Shown here in pieces: positions 1-9,038 of a stretch of DNA of 64,000 nucleotides. The DNA comes from Gammaproteobacteria bacterium (GTDB lineage: Bacteria > Pseudomonadota > Gammaproteobacteria > PIVX01): assembly GCA_003353785.1 (NCBI GenBank), contig PIVX01000008.1, forward strand, positions 1 through 64,000, written 5' to 3'. Each line of letters starts with the position of its first letter. Within the stretch, counting starts at the first letter, position 1. The translations under genes and the position numbers were made by a program. The notes under the pieces are model-generated. The model ran no database searches and had not been told where the DNA came from. It saw nothing but the letters and a program-made list of their open reading frames with translations.

Positions 1-1
1 G

Positions 2-91
2 AATAAATCTGGGTTTAAAGGACATGCTATTGATATTCACGATGAAATAGATGGAAGTATTAATACCTGGTTTATTGGCGTAAAGCCATAG
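2..91 (+). CDS. C-terminal end of a methyltransferase-like protein (cut by window start)
   Basis: Reading from base 2 gives 29 codons that end at a TAG at 89-91. The tail contains GFKGHAIDIHDEIDG followed by NTWFIG. This matches the tail of the convergent heparinase-methyltransferase fusion on the other strand (GFKSEIIEIYDEISD followed by NTWFIG), with similar spacing. The fragment is therefore seen to be the end of a paralogue of that methyltransferase domain; whether the rest of the protein also carries a heparinase part cannot be seen. The two genes meet tail to tail with a short AT-rich gap of about 165 bases. Confidence 0.7.
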   Translation, partial: NKSGFKGHAIDIHDEIDGSINTWFIGVKP

Positions 92-256
92 CAAAAATTA
101 AAAATCTGCATTTTACTTATTTTGGATGATGAATATTAAATATGTGAGTAAATTTTATAGTTTAAAAGCTCTAAAATAATATGGCTTAAGCAAGATTAGA
201 ACTCAATTTTGGCCGAACCTTTCATTTTGATATAACCAATATTATATATTTAGTAT

Positions 257-3200
257 TTACAATTTTTTACCAATAAACCAAGTGTTAGTTACATCACTTA
301 TTTCATCATATATTTCAATTATTTCGCTTTTAAAACCAATTTTTTCCATTAAGTTAACATACCAATCCTTTCCTACTGACACACCAATCATTTTCTTATC
401 TCTTGGAGCATATGGTAACTCTTTCTCATTCGGATAAAATTCCCAAACTACAGTTGGTCCATCGTCTCCAGATTTTACTCTAGTTGGTAGAAATAGATTC
501 ATAAATACTCCTCCAGGAGATATTACTCTATATGCCTCTCGTAATGCTTGCTCTTGCTCTAGAAAATATTCATAAACTGACATAGAATAAATACTAGAAA
601 ATGTATTGTCCTTAAACCTTGATAAATCTCTAGCATCAACATTAGTAATAGTACCTTTTCCATAAGTTCCAAATAAAGAAACCGATTGAATTTCTTTAAA
701 ATACGTTGATAACATTTTTCTTTCTATCTTTATAGGTGCAAATGCTAAAATAGGCAACGACTTTGCCAATTCAGCATCAACCTGATTAGGGATTACTTCT
801 GAAAATATCAATGGCAAAGTTCTAATTCGGGGTCGGGATTGGCACTCTGCGCAAATACCTTTTTCAGGCTTGTTATCATTCACAAGCCCGCAAATACTAC
901 AGCAAAAAGGCTCCTGGCCTGCAGGGCGTGTATTATACTTCTTCATTTTAAGCTCCTTACTTTCTAATTTCACACCAGAACCTATATTCTCTTTACTGAC
1001 CTTCGGTTCCTTAATTTCTAATTTTACATCAGGACTTATATTCTCTTTACTTACCTTCGGTTTCTTGATTTCTGATTTTACATCAGGACTTACATTCTCT
1101 TTACTTACCTTCGGTTCCTTGATTTCTAATTCTACATCAAGATATTCAGACACAACATTGTAAATTATAAAATCACTTGCAACATCAATATCAACATTAA
1201 CGTCTACTAATTTCTCATTGCTATTGTTAAAAATAAATTTCGTTATTAGTATAGCTTGTTTTGCTTTAACTGTATTTTGTAAAGCATAGTTTTCAATTAG
1301 CTCCTTATACTCCTTCATTCTCCATCCCTGCAGCTCTGGATGTTTCTGCCCTTTAATTAATTTAGTGTTTGGTGAGCTATCTTTAGCATGTTTATCGCCA
1401 TACAGTTTTAGATCTATTACAGATGGAATAATATCCATTGATATTTTATCATTAATATTAGCCACAAACCCTTCTTTTGTCGCTGATAACTCTAGTCCTT
1501 GGTGAAAATGCCAAAATTGATCGTACTTTCTTTTCTTTTTAGAAACTAAAAAATCAATCACTACACAGAATTTTTTCGGTCTATATATTACCCAACGACT
1601 ATGGGTGACTTTTAAGTCGGTGCGCTCTAAATGTGTTTTCATTAAAAATGTCCCATTTATTTCTTGATGGCACTTCAACGCTGACTCATAAAATAAATTT
1701 GTTCTATTATAGTCAGTACCATCTATTACCACCGTATTATGAGCTCTTGATGACATTACATAAGTCCTTTCAGGACATCTATCATAAGAATAATTACCTG
1801 CATCAACAAGAATATTTATACCATACTCATATAATAAGACATTGAAATCATCTGACTGTCTATGAGTAATATTCTTGAAAGATGTTTGCAAAAACAACAT
1901 GAAAGCTTCGTCTTGTTTAATTTTAAAACCACTACGTACAAACAAATATCCAGAATCTGGAAAGAGTTTATATATAGTATCAGTATCAACCTCCTTAGTT
2001 AACTTAATATCATAACTAGTGTAATTGCTATCACCTATCATCAAAGAATTTTGATCAGGAAAGATAGTCCATTTCTTACATGCAGTTGCTTTTTCTAGTA
2101 ATGTATTGATTTGAGCATGGTTTTTATAAAGATGAAATGGTAATATTTTTTCAAAAATTTTAAGAACTAATAAATGATATTTAACTGAATTTTCGGTATG
2201 AAAACCATCTGGATAAAACTGTTGTTTTATCAAATATTCTATTTTATTTAGTCCATATCTAATACCTTTATCATCGTTAAATAATAATGATAGCATTACT
2301 AGCCCGTGCATTTGAAATATTCCATGGTTATTCTCGATAAAATCCTGCTCCATTAATTTTCTGATATGTAAATGAGCTAAGTCCATTAAAGTTTTTTTAT
2401 GCTTATCACTAATAATACGATCAAATCCTAAAGCAAATAATCTATCTATTAAATAAGCAATATTTAACGCTCTTAATCCTCCAGCCATTTCATCCCAAGT
2501 AAGAGTTGTTAATTTACCTTCTTGAATAGTAAACCTATACCAATCTTCAATAATAGTAAAACACAACTCCAGATCATCTAGCACAAGTGATTTATCAAAC
2601 TTCATTAGCAAGTGCCCAATCATTCTCCAAGCATGTAATTGAAAACACCAATTTTTATCATTGAATGGATCAATGCTCCAATCTAAAGGTATTTTTAATT
2701 TGATAGCATCTACATCGGATCTAGGCTTAAACAATAATCCATTACTAAAATTTTTATATATTAAGAAATATGAAAATTTAGCCAAATTAAATAATGACAA
2801 TTCATGAATTACTAAGAGTTCATCATTAACGCTAGAAATTTCAATTTGAAAAGCAACATTCATGCATGTTGCTCTTTTGTGTTTGTTAAATTTTATTATA
2901 TTATTGCTGTTATTTAACTTAATTTTATCTCTGTAACATTCTTTTTGATGACTGAATTGAACTACTAGTAAATTAACACTCATATTTTCACCGTGTTCTA
3001 TATTAACTGAAAAGTTAATACTATCAAACTCTACTATATTGTAAGCAGCGCTATCATCAGGACAAATATCTATATTTCCCCCACCTGCAATTAATGAAAC
3101 CACCTGGTTATTCTCACTGCCCTTAAAAGATATAGTAATTTTATTATTTGAATAACTAATGTTTTTTACTTTGCTTCTTTCTGTTAAGAACCAGTTTTCA

Positions 3201-3268
3201 GTATTTAATTGGAGGTTATTTAATATCTCTAAATTATTTATTGCAGATATTAATTTAATATCACTCAT
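257..3268 (-). CDS. Heparinase II/III-family protein fused to a zinc-ribbon SAM methyltransferase
   Basis: Roughly residues 200-400 form a helical region like the alpha-toroid of heparinase II/III and alginate lyase proteins (WCFQLHAWRMIG, ENNHGIFQMHGL, PDGFHTENSVKYH). Residues about 450-700 match the beta-sheet half of that family (RQSDDFNVLLYEYG, LVDAGNYSYD, SSRAHNTVVIDG). A linker of 18-residue repeats follows (about 705-780), then a CxxC...CxxC zinc ribbon (CSICG, CAEC, about 790-815) and a class I SAM methyltransferase-like domain (VDARDLSRF, VISPGGVF). The lyase part may cleave or edit a uronic-acid glycan and the second part methylate a sugar or lipid; both are inference from family. 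The chosen ATG at 3268 overlaps the upstream glycosyltransferase by 8 bases; a GTG nine bases earlier is an alternative. It is the last gene of a minus-strand glycan operon. About 1000 residues is far longer than a typical heparinase-like protein. Confidence 0.75.
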   Translation of the reverse strand: MSDIKLISAINNLEILNNLQLNTENWFLTERSKVKNISYSNNKITISFKGSENNQVVSLIAGGGNIDICPDDSAAYNIVEFDSINFSVNIEHGENMSVNLLVVQFSHQKECYRDKIKLNNSNNIIKFNKHKRATCMNVAFQIEISSVNDELLVIHELSLFNLAKFSYFLIYKNFSNGLLFKPRSDVDAIKLKIPLDWSIDPFNDKNWCFQLHAWRMIGHLLMKFDKSLVLDDLELCFTIIEDWYRFTIQEGKLTTLTWDEMAGGLRALNIAYLIDRLFALGFDRIISDKHKKTLMDLAHLHIRKLMEQDFIENNHGIFQMHGLVMLSLLFNDDKGIRYGLNKIEYLIKQQFYPDGFHTENSVKYHLLVLKIFEKILPFHLYKNHAQINTLLEKATACKKWTIFPDQNSLMIGDSNYTSYDIKLTKEVDTDTIYKLFPDSGYLFVRSGFKIKQDEAFMLFLQTSFKNITHRQSDDFNVLLYEYGINILVDAGNYSYDRCPERTYVMSSRAHNTVVIDGTDYNRTNLFYESALKCHQEINGTFLMKTHLERTDLKVTHSRWVIYRPKKFCVVIDFLVSKKKRKYDQFWHFHQGLELSATKEGFVANINDKISMDIIPSVIDLKLYGDKHAKDSSPNTKLIKGQKHPELQGWRMKEYKELIENYALQNTVKAKQAILITKFIFNNSNEKLVDVNVDIDVASDFIIYNVVSEYLDVELEIKEPKVSKENVSPDVKSEIKKPKVSKENISPDVKLEIKEPKVSKENIGSGVKLESKELKMKKYNTRPAGQEPFCCSICGLVNDNKPEKGICAECQSRPRIRTLPLIFSEVIPNQVDAELAKSLPILAFAPIKIERKMLSTYFKEIQSVSLFGTYGKGTITNVDARDLSRFKDNTFSSIYSMSVYEYFLEQEQALREAYRVISPGGVFMNLFLPTRVKSGDDGPTVVWEFYPNEKELPYAPRDKKMIGVSVGKDWYVNLMEKIGFKSEIIEIYDEISDVTNTWFIGKKL
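951..1140 (-). repeat. 54-bp tandem repeat inside the fusion gene linker
   Basis: Units begin at 951, 1005, 1059 and 1113, exactly 54 bases apart; the last is partial and the first is the most diverged. On the coding strand each unit encodes 18 residues of the form EIKEPKVSKENxSPDVKx. The repeat keeps the frame and makes a highly charged, probably flexible linker between the lyase-like and methyltransferase-like parts. Confidence 0.9.
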
Positions 3269-5615
3269 ATAAACCACTATAGATGTTAGACACTTGTTCA
3301 GTTAATATATCCCAGTCTTTATGTTTTTTTATCCATTCTCTAGCATTTTTCCCAAGTGTATCCCTTAACTCTGCATCATGGATTAATTCTGATAGTTTAT
3401 CTGCTAAGTCTTCTGAATTTTCTTTTGCGAAAAGCAAGCCTGTTTTTCGATGATTAATTATCTCTGCTAGTGCCGCAACATTTGAGCCAACCGTTACCTT
3501 ACCTAAGCTCATTGCCTCAAACGGTTTAATAGGTGAAACCATTTCACATACTGGTAATGCTTTTCTCGGAAACACCAAAATATCGATTAATGAATAATAT
3601 TCATCTACTTCTTCAAATTTAACTCTGCCAACAAAATTAAAAATGTTTTCAACTCCACATTCTTTTGTCATTTCTTGTATAGATGATAATACTACGCCAT
3701 CACCAACTATCATTACAGCAATATTCTTTAGTCCTCTATCATCTAATATTTGTACTGCCTTTACAAGATACTCTAGTCCTTCATAATCCACAACTGAACC
3801 TATATAACCAATAATAATTTTATTTTGATAATTAAATTCACTTTGCAAAGACAAAGATTTATCTGCTGGGCTAAAGCGCTTAGAATCGACTCCATTAGAT
3901 ATGACAGTAATTTTAGAACTATCAACACCTCTTTCGATCATTTCATTTTTTAGGGCTTCTGTAAGAGTTATTACCGCATCCGCATTCATCGCAGCCTCTG
4001 TTTCCAAACGCTTAATCATCTTAAAATGTTCACTATCTTCCCATAAAGGCTGACGCGACATTCTAGTAATTTCCCAGAGTCCCCTAACTTCATAAATACT
4101 TTTCACTCCAAGACTTTTAGCAGCATAATTTACTGCAATACCATTTAAAAAATTCGAAGCTCCATGCAAAATAGAAATATCTAATCTACTGGATAGTTTC
4201 GTTAACATCTTACAATATTTTTCTAAATATACGTCTAACGAACTACCTTTATAATTTACTGACTCATGAAACAACCTGTGATAATGAATATTATCAATTG
4301 TTGCTGATTCATTAATTTTAGAAACATCTCCTTTGAAATTTGATAGATCATAAGGATATCCAAGTCTTGATACTACTTGTATATTCCACCCATTAGCTTG
4401 TACCCCTTTGGCTACTCCATGGGATCTGGTAGCATATCCGCCTGAATTATATGGCAAGCTATTATGAAGACAATATAGAACATTTTTATTTGGAATGGTT
4501 AATTGATTAGTAGAAGATTTTTTTGTAGGTAATTTATAACCCTTATCTAGAAATTTACTAAAAGCAGAAATAATTGATTTTCTGGCCTGCAATCTTTTAT
4601 CTAACTTCTGACCCTTAATTGTATCAAGAGCCCTAGTAATATGACCATTATAGAAATGAAGCTGAAATAAAGAGTACAGTAACGCAGGATCTTTCTTTTT
4701 ATTAAGACATTCATTAGCAAAGTATGCTGCTGACTCATATAGCTCTTCGTTATCTTTCATAAGTTCGAAAATAATTCTATAAGATAATAATTCTTTGTCT
4801 AAAATATCTCCAGGGATAATCCTAGATAATAGATCTAAGGTATATCTTTCATAATGCTCTTTCTGTGCCAATATTTTCTGTCCATAGCTAATTTTTATAA
4901 ATTTTACTAACTTATCCATATAGAAAGAATTAGATGGTTCAGCGTTTAATAGATCTTTAATAATATCTATTGCTTTATCGTACAAGCCTAAACGTTCTAC
5001 TCTAAGCAGCAATACACAGGCAAATTTTACATCGAATTTATCTTTATCGACATAATAATAGTTTATCCCATAATCAACTGCTAGTTTTGGATGAGAATCT
5101 TTTAAAATAGCAAAAACTGTTTTATTGAATTCTTGCACATAGTTATTTAAGAATACTTTAATTTTATCTGCATCATTTGGATGTTCTACAGATATTTCTA
5201 GTAACTTAACTTTAAAATCAGCATCTTCTTGTTTACTAATAGATTTACCCACATTTGTATTATATTTAGCAGTTGGATCGCTCAATTCTAATTTTTCAGC
5301 TATATTAATTGCAACTTTACTTTTTGCAATATCATTAATTCGTCTAAAACGTTCTGCCAAAACTCTAGCAAAACCGGGATCTTTTGTATGGTACAGTACT
5401 TCCTCACCAAATTTAACTGCGTCATGTATAGAAATATCTTTCATAACAATAAAAAGTATTTTCTTTAAATCAATTTCAGAATATATTCTAGAATATTTGT
5501 AATGCATCGATTCAAAAATCCCTTTTGAGCCATGTTGGTATAAGTATTTCTTAATATCTCTCTTAAGCTTTATTGTGATTATCCTTTTAAATAGCTTCCT
5601 TATGTTAGTCATCAT
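3261..5615 (-). CDS. Long GT4-family glycosyltransferase with a helical N-terminal half
   Basis: The C-terminal half (about residues 385-784) is a GT-B glycosyltransferase of family 4 type: an N-terminal Rossmann half with SGGYATRSHGVAKG, then a nucleotide-sugar half with VISNGVDSKRF, IIIGYIGSVVDYEGLEYL and a PIKPFEAMSLGKVTVGS segment. It should transfer a sugar from a nucleotide sugar to a growing glycan in the cytoplasm. The first 380 or so residues are helical and resemble TPR-like scaffolds but carry no motif I can name. At 784 residues it is about twice the usual GT4 length. The stop overlaps the start of the heparinase fusion, and the gene follows two methyltransferases on the same strand, so it belongs to the same transcription unit. 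Donor and acceptor are unknown. Confidence 0.85.
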   Translation of the reverse strand: MMTNIRKLFKRIITIKLKRDIKKYLYQHGSKGIFESMHYKYSRIYSEIDLKKILFIVMKDISIHDAVKFGEEVLYHTKDPGFARVLAERFRRINDIAKSKVAINIAEKLELSDPTAKYNTNVGKSISKQEDADFKVKLLEISVEHPNDADKIKVFLNNYVQEFNKTVFAILKDSHPKLAVDYGINYYYVDKDKFDVKFACVLLLRVERLGLYDKAIDIIKDLLNAEPSNSFYMDKLVKFIKISYGQKILAQKEHYERYTLDLLSRIIPGDILDKELLSYRIIFELMKDNEELYESAAYFANECLNKKKDPALLYSLFQLHFYNGHITRALDTIKGQKLDKRLQARKSIISAFSKFLDKGYKLPTKKSSTNQLTIPNKNVLYCLHNSLPYNSGGYATRSHGVAKGVQANGWNIQVVSRLGYPYDLSNFKGDVSKINESATIDNIHYHRLFHESVNYKGSSLDVYLEKYCKMLTKLSSRLDISILHGASNFLNGIAVNYAAKSLGVKSIYEVRGLWEITRMSRQPLWEDSEHFKMIKRLETEAAMNADAVITLTEALKNEMIERGVDSSKITVISNGVDSKRFSPADKSLSLQSEFNYQNKIIIGYIGSVVDYEGLEYLVKAVQILDDRGLKNIAVMIVGDGVVLSSIQEMTKECGVENIFNFVGRVKFEEVDEYYSLIDILVFPRKALPVCEMVSPIKPFEAMSLGKVTVGSNVAALAEIINHRKTGLLFAKENSEDLADKLSELIHDAELRDTLGKNAREWIKKHKDWDILTEQVSNIYSGLYE

Positions 5616-5644
5616 AAATCTCTAATACTCTTATCGTTAATTTT

Positions 5645-6403
5645 TTATTCTGGGTTCCAATTGACTGTCCGGGCAATCTGTGAAATATTTTCTAATTCAT
5701 AAGCTTCTATAGGACGTATTAACCTAAAATATACTTTAGCATAACTAAGATCACCTTTTGCCATAAGCAAACTAATCTCTTTGGCAGAGAATAGATTTTC
5801 AGTTAAATTTCCGTCTTCTATACTATCTTGCAAATAATGATCTAATATCTCAAATCCTATTTTTGCAAATACAGCAAAATAAGATGATGTAGTGAGATAA
5901 TTGACTACTCTAAATTTTTTAAACATGGAAATAATCTCTTTATCTTTAATAAAATTGTCTAGAGTATTTTCGGTTGAATTATAAGTGTTAAAGTAACCGA
6001 TTAATTCTCCTCCAGGCCTTAATAATGAATATGCCCTATGTAAGTTTTTAGTCATTTGTTCTGGATTCATATATTGAAGCACATCAGTACAAAATATATA
6101 ATCAAATTTATATTCAACTGGGATATTTATATTAGATAAGTTTCCGGTAAAAAATTTTATATTACTAAACTTATCATAAACCCACTTATGCTCATATTCT
6201 AGAATTTTCCAATAGTCATAAATATCATTCCCTACTAGCATAAAAACTTTAAATTTATCATGAAGATATTTTATTAAGTATCCCCATGAACACCCCCAAT
6301 CAAGAACTATACGATTAGTTAAATCTAGATCATATTTATCATATAATTTATCCCAAAAGCTTTTTGCTATTTCTTCGCCATATTCACTAATATTTTGACT
6401 CAT
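5645..6403 (-). CDS. Class I SAM-dependent methyltransferase
   Basis: The protein has the glycine-rich SAM-binding motif I (VLDWGCSWGYLIKYLH), the acidic motif after beta-2 (VGNDIYDYW), FDYIFCTDVLQYM as motif IV, and LLRPGGELIGYF as the post-motif loop, all typical of Methyltransf_11/25 families. I place the start at the ATG at 6403 (MSQNISEYGE) because the longer reading would overlap the upstream gene by 74 bases, while this start leaves seven. About 252 residues. It sits between another methyltransferase and a glycosyltransferase and probably decorates a sugar or lipid carrier; the substrate cannot be read from the sequence. Confidence 0.8.
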   Translation of the reverse strand: MSQNISEYGEEIAKSFWDKLYDKYDLDLTNRIVLDWGCSWGYLIKYLHDKFKVFMLVGNDIYDYWKILEYEHKWVYDKFSNIKFFTGNLSNINIPVEYKFDYIFCTDVLQYMNPEQMTKNLHRAYSLLRPGGELIGYFNTYNSTENTLDNFIKDKEIISMFKKFRVVNYLTTSSYFAVFAKIGFEILDHYLQDSIEDGNLTENLFSAKEISLLMAKGDLSYAKVYFRLIRPIEAYELENISQIARTVNWNPE

Positions 6404-6410
6404 GGAATAC

Positions 6411-7181
6411 TCATAGATTTGATATACTTTCAGACGGTTTTGATGCACTGATAAGTATCTCACTTGTTGAAAACTCTTCTTCATTGTATTGAGATAACTT
6501 TGATCTATGCTCGCTATCTAATTGAAAATCAGCTAGTGGAGACTTAATCCTAATTACTTCATCAATGTTAAATCCCATACGTTTAAATAACATTATATAT
6601 GTACTACCAGAATATGGAAACCATGAATGGAGCCTTTCTGCTCCTAAATAATTCAATAATTCATCTTCTGGAAATAATAAATGTGCATAAGGAGTCTTTA
6701 GTGGCAGTCGATAGAAGTTAGTATTAAATACTGTTTTTGCGATCGTTAAAACTTTTCCTTTAGGATTTAAGTGCTTATAAAACCAAGAAATAAGGCTTTC
6801 AAGATAGCTTGGTGATAGAGTATGAATAATATTTGCATTCAGAATAGTATCAAATTTTCTTTCTTTAAGTTCATCTAAAACCAGAATATCTCCATCAACT
6901 AACTCAACCTGATCATAAATTTCTTTAAAATCTCTAGACAAACTATAGTAATTATTCCAAAAATCTTTTAGATCAACACCAATTGCTTTATTAACATTTT
7001 TTTTCTTTAACAATAGATATAGTAATGTATATCCCCAACCACAACCAAACTCTAGAACATCTTTACGATGCCAACTATCACTGCTAAGATTTTCATACTG
7101 TTTAACTAAAGATTTAGCTTGGTACATCCCCCAATCATATGAATATTGTAAATCATCTATGTTTGATAAACTAAATTCCAT
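6411..7181 (-). CDS. Class I SAM-dependent methyltransferase
   Basis: Motif I is VLEFGCGWGYTLLYLL, followed by IGVDLKDFW (acidic residue for the SAM ribose), DTILNANIIHTL and LNPKGKVLTIAKT. It has the same GCxWGY signature as the next gene downstream, so the pair may have arisen by duplication followed by strong divergence. The start at 7181 overlaps the end of the deacetylase-like gene by 11 bases, which supports translational coupling. 256 residues, no signal peptide, so cytoplasmic. The substrate is unknown; the neighbours suggest a glycan. Confidence 0.8.
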   Translation of the reverse strand: MEFSLSNIDDLQYSYDWGMYQAKSLVKQYENLSSDSWHRKDVLEFGCGWGYTLLYLLLKKKNVNKAIGVDLKDFWNNYYSLSRDFKEIYDQVELVDGDILVLDELKERKFDTILNANIIHTLSPSYLESLISWFYKHLNPKGKVLTIAKTVFNTNFYRLPLKTPYAHLLFPEDELLNYLGAERLHSWFPYSGSTYIMLFKRMGFNIDEVIRIKSPLADFQLDSEHRSKLSQYNEEEFSTSEILISASKPSESISNL

Positions 7182-8262
7182 ATGTCTCCTCTAAGTTCTT
7201 AAGGTAAGAACTAGAATATTTTCTAAGCCAGCTATAGCTATGCTTTGATATATCTCTCATATACTCTGGAAATGGCTCAACAGGATATGGATTATTAGGT
7301 GGTTGATAGTTCATCTTTTTTAAGTCCTGAAAAGTTACTGTTTGGATGCTAGGGATTTCGGCAACCGTATCTAACATGCTTGCTAATATTTTTACACGCT
7401 CGCTATCCAAATTACTATATCTAATAACGGTTTCATTGTCGTTTTGATTATAAATTTTCTCTTGCTGTAAAAAAGTGAATGAATGGAGCAAGGACATGAA
7501 AAAGATAGGTGGTCTGTTAGCCAAATTGAGCATAGCATTTTTGAAGATCTGTGAATTATAATCAAAGGATCCACAATTAAGAGAAACAATAATTTTTTTA
7601 TTCTTATTGTGATAAGCATTACCAGGATCATAATAGACACATGCCGCCCAAGTAATAGGGAATTCAATTAGATTTTCTCTTATTTTGTAAGGAATAGTAC
7701 AACAACTCTCCCAAGCCGCAAATTCGGCATGCCAATTTCGAAATGAATTAAAAGTTGAATCATATAAAAAATTAAACTCTACTAAAACATCCATGTATTT
7801 TCTTTTAAAATGATAAGCTCCTCCTCTATAAGCAATTGGTAAAACTCCTGTATATTTCTCAAATAACTCGACACAGTGCTCTATGGAGGCTCTAAATGCA
7901 GCAACAGTTCCGCCGGCTGACCATTCTTTAGAAATTTTTTTTAGTCTCTCCAGCTTTGAATGATAGAATCCAGTAGGATGGAGATGTAATTGAACATCAT
8001 GACCTCTTTGTATTATTAGTTCTATAAATTCTCTAAATTTTTTCTCTCCGATTAAATATACACAAGGAAAATCCACAAAAAACACTCCTTTCATTTTCCG
8101 CTCTTCAAGCATACTCATAATAAGAGGGATCCCAAACTCTTTATTACCAATTTTTCCTAAGATACATGCATCAGATAGTTGCTCAAATTTATCTACACGG
8201 TTAACTTTAACTTCAGTATCCACCGATAACATAAACATGTCCGTTTCTTGAATATTAGGCAT
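7171..8262 (-). CDS. Polysaccharide deacetylase (NodB-like) family protein
   Basis: Features of the carbohydrate esterase 4 fold are visible: FMLSVDTEVK near the N-terminus (acidic metal/catalytic position), GVFFVDFP, and RGHDVQLHLHPTGF, which supplies the H-x-x-x-H type metal-binding histidines, then IAYRGGAYHFK (the R-x-G segment of motif 3) and FLYDSTFN. The family removes acetyl or formyl groups from N-acetyl sugars using a divalent metal. The first ATG in a good position is 8262; a TTG at 8325 would add 21 hydrophobic residues without a ribosome-binding site. It is the first gene of the minus-strand glycan operon. The sugar substrate is not identifiable. Confidence 0.75.
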   Translation of the reverse strand: MPNIQETDMFMLSVDTEVKVNRVDKFEQLSDACILGKIGNKEFGIPLIMSMLEERKMKGVFFVDFPCVYLIGEKKFREFIELIIQRGHDVQLHLHPTGFYHSKLERLKKISKEWSAGGTVAAFRASIEHCVELFEKYTGVLPIAYRGGAYHFKRKYMDVLVEFNFLYDSTFNSFRNWHAEFAAWESCCTIPYKIRENLIEFPITWAACVYYDPGNAYHNKNKKIIVSLNCGSFDYNSQIFKNAMLNLANRPPIFFMSLLHSFTFLQQEKIYNQNDNETVIRYSNLDSERVKILASMLDTVAEIPSIQTVTFQDLKKMNYQPPNNPYPVEPFPEYMRDISKHSYSWLRKYSSSYLKNLEETYGI

Positions 8263-8915
8263 AATAATTTCAGCAAAATAGTTAATATAATTATAGAGTA
8301 TTTTAAATGAAAAGCCTATTAACAAACAATGTAATGATTTTTACATCGTGTTGAACTGAGTTATTTTTTAGCATAATTTATGTTCCTAATTAACTAGTTA
8401 CTAAATACTTAAAACTAACTAAAACATTTGTTTTGGCTCTTCCAAAATCTCTGTGACGCATAATATTAATAGTAAAACATGTTGCTCGTAAACCATAGTT
8501 ATAAAAGCTATTAGCTCTATACCAAGATCGTATTGCTTATTACCAGACAATTTTCATAATCTTTACAAACATAGCAATTCAGCTGATAAATTTATTTCAT
8601 TCCCAAATGCTGGCAAATGTTTTTTTCCTCTTTTTATCTGTTCCATATTCTTTATTGATATTATTATTACATACGTAACACTTCGTTTCTGGTTCTGTTG
8701 TTTCTACATAATATATCTATTTCCCAAGAGGAATTTTCATTAATTTCAGTAGTTTTAGTGGTTTCTATATCTAATCAGGGTGCTTTCGCCCTATATGGGG
8801 AAATAAAGCAAATTTGCAGTATTTTTTGAGGTAACTAAATATGTTTATATATCAATTAGTTAAGTATCAAGGTAATTTCTGGAGAGAATTATCTACTGTA
8901 TTATAAAAGAATATG

Positions 8916-8944
8916 TTGACATATATATAAACAATTGGCATAAT
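8916..8944 (+). promoter_or_regulatory. Sigma70-type promoter upstream of wecC (distal)
   Basis: A perfect -35 box TTGACA at 8916-8921, a 17-base spacer and a CATAAT -10 box at 8939-8944. It would start transcription near 8951, leaving a leader of roughly 90 bases before the wecC ATG. Confidence 0.65.
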
Positions 8945-8987
8945 ATTAGTACGTCTATATGAGTCAAACAGTTCTAATTAATAACTT

Positions 8988-9016
8988 TTGACAAATATAT
9001 ATCTAGTAAACATATT
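8988..9016 (+). promoter_or_regulatory. Sigma70-type promoter upstream of wecC (proximal)
   Basis: TTGACA at 8988-8993, a 17-base spacer and CATATT at 9011-9016. The start point would be near 9023, about 16 bases before the ATG. An AAGG ribosome-binding site lies at 9027-9030. Confidence 0.5.
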
Positions 9017-9038
9017 TTTAGCACATAAGGTAATTTAA

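Larger units (their letters stand above)
8263..9038. other. Divergent intergenic region between two glycan operons
   Basis: About 770 bases hold no convincing intact gene. On the right side are two promoters that read towards wecC (listed separately). A weak hairpin lies near 8777-8792. On the minus strand, between about 8800 and 8590, two short open stretches in different frames, one with a CYVC pair (TKCYVCNNNINKEYG), could be a decayed gene joined by a frameshift, but I cannot name it. Confidence 0.5.

Noticed and set aside
951..1140. Possible CRISPR-like array
   Set aside because: The units are directly adjacent with no spacers and keep a coding frame, so this is a protein-coding tandem repeat.
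870..1163. A plus-strand open frame of 97 codons opposite the repeat linker
   Set aside because: It is the antisense of the 54-bp repeat of the fusion gene and has no ribosome-binding site or family match.
8686..8705. GGTTCTGTTG near 8691 as a second IS6-type end
   Set aside because: Only ten bases match and there is no transposase-like sequence beside it.
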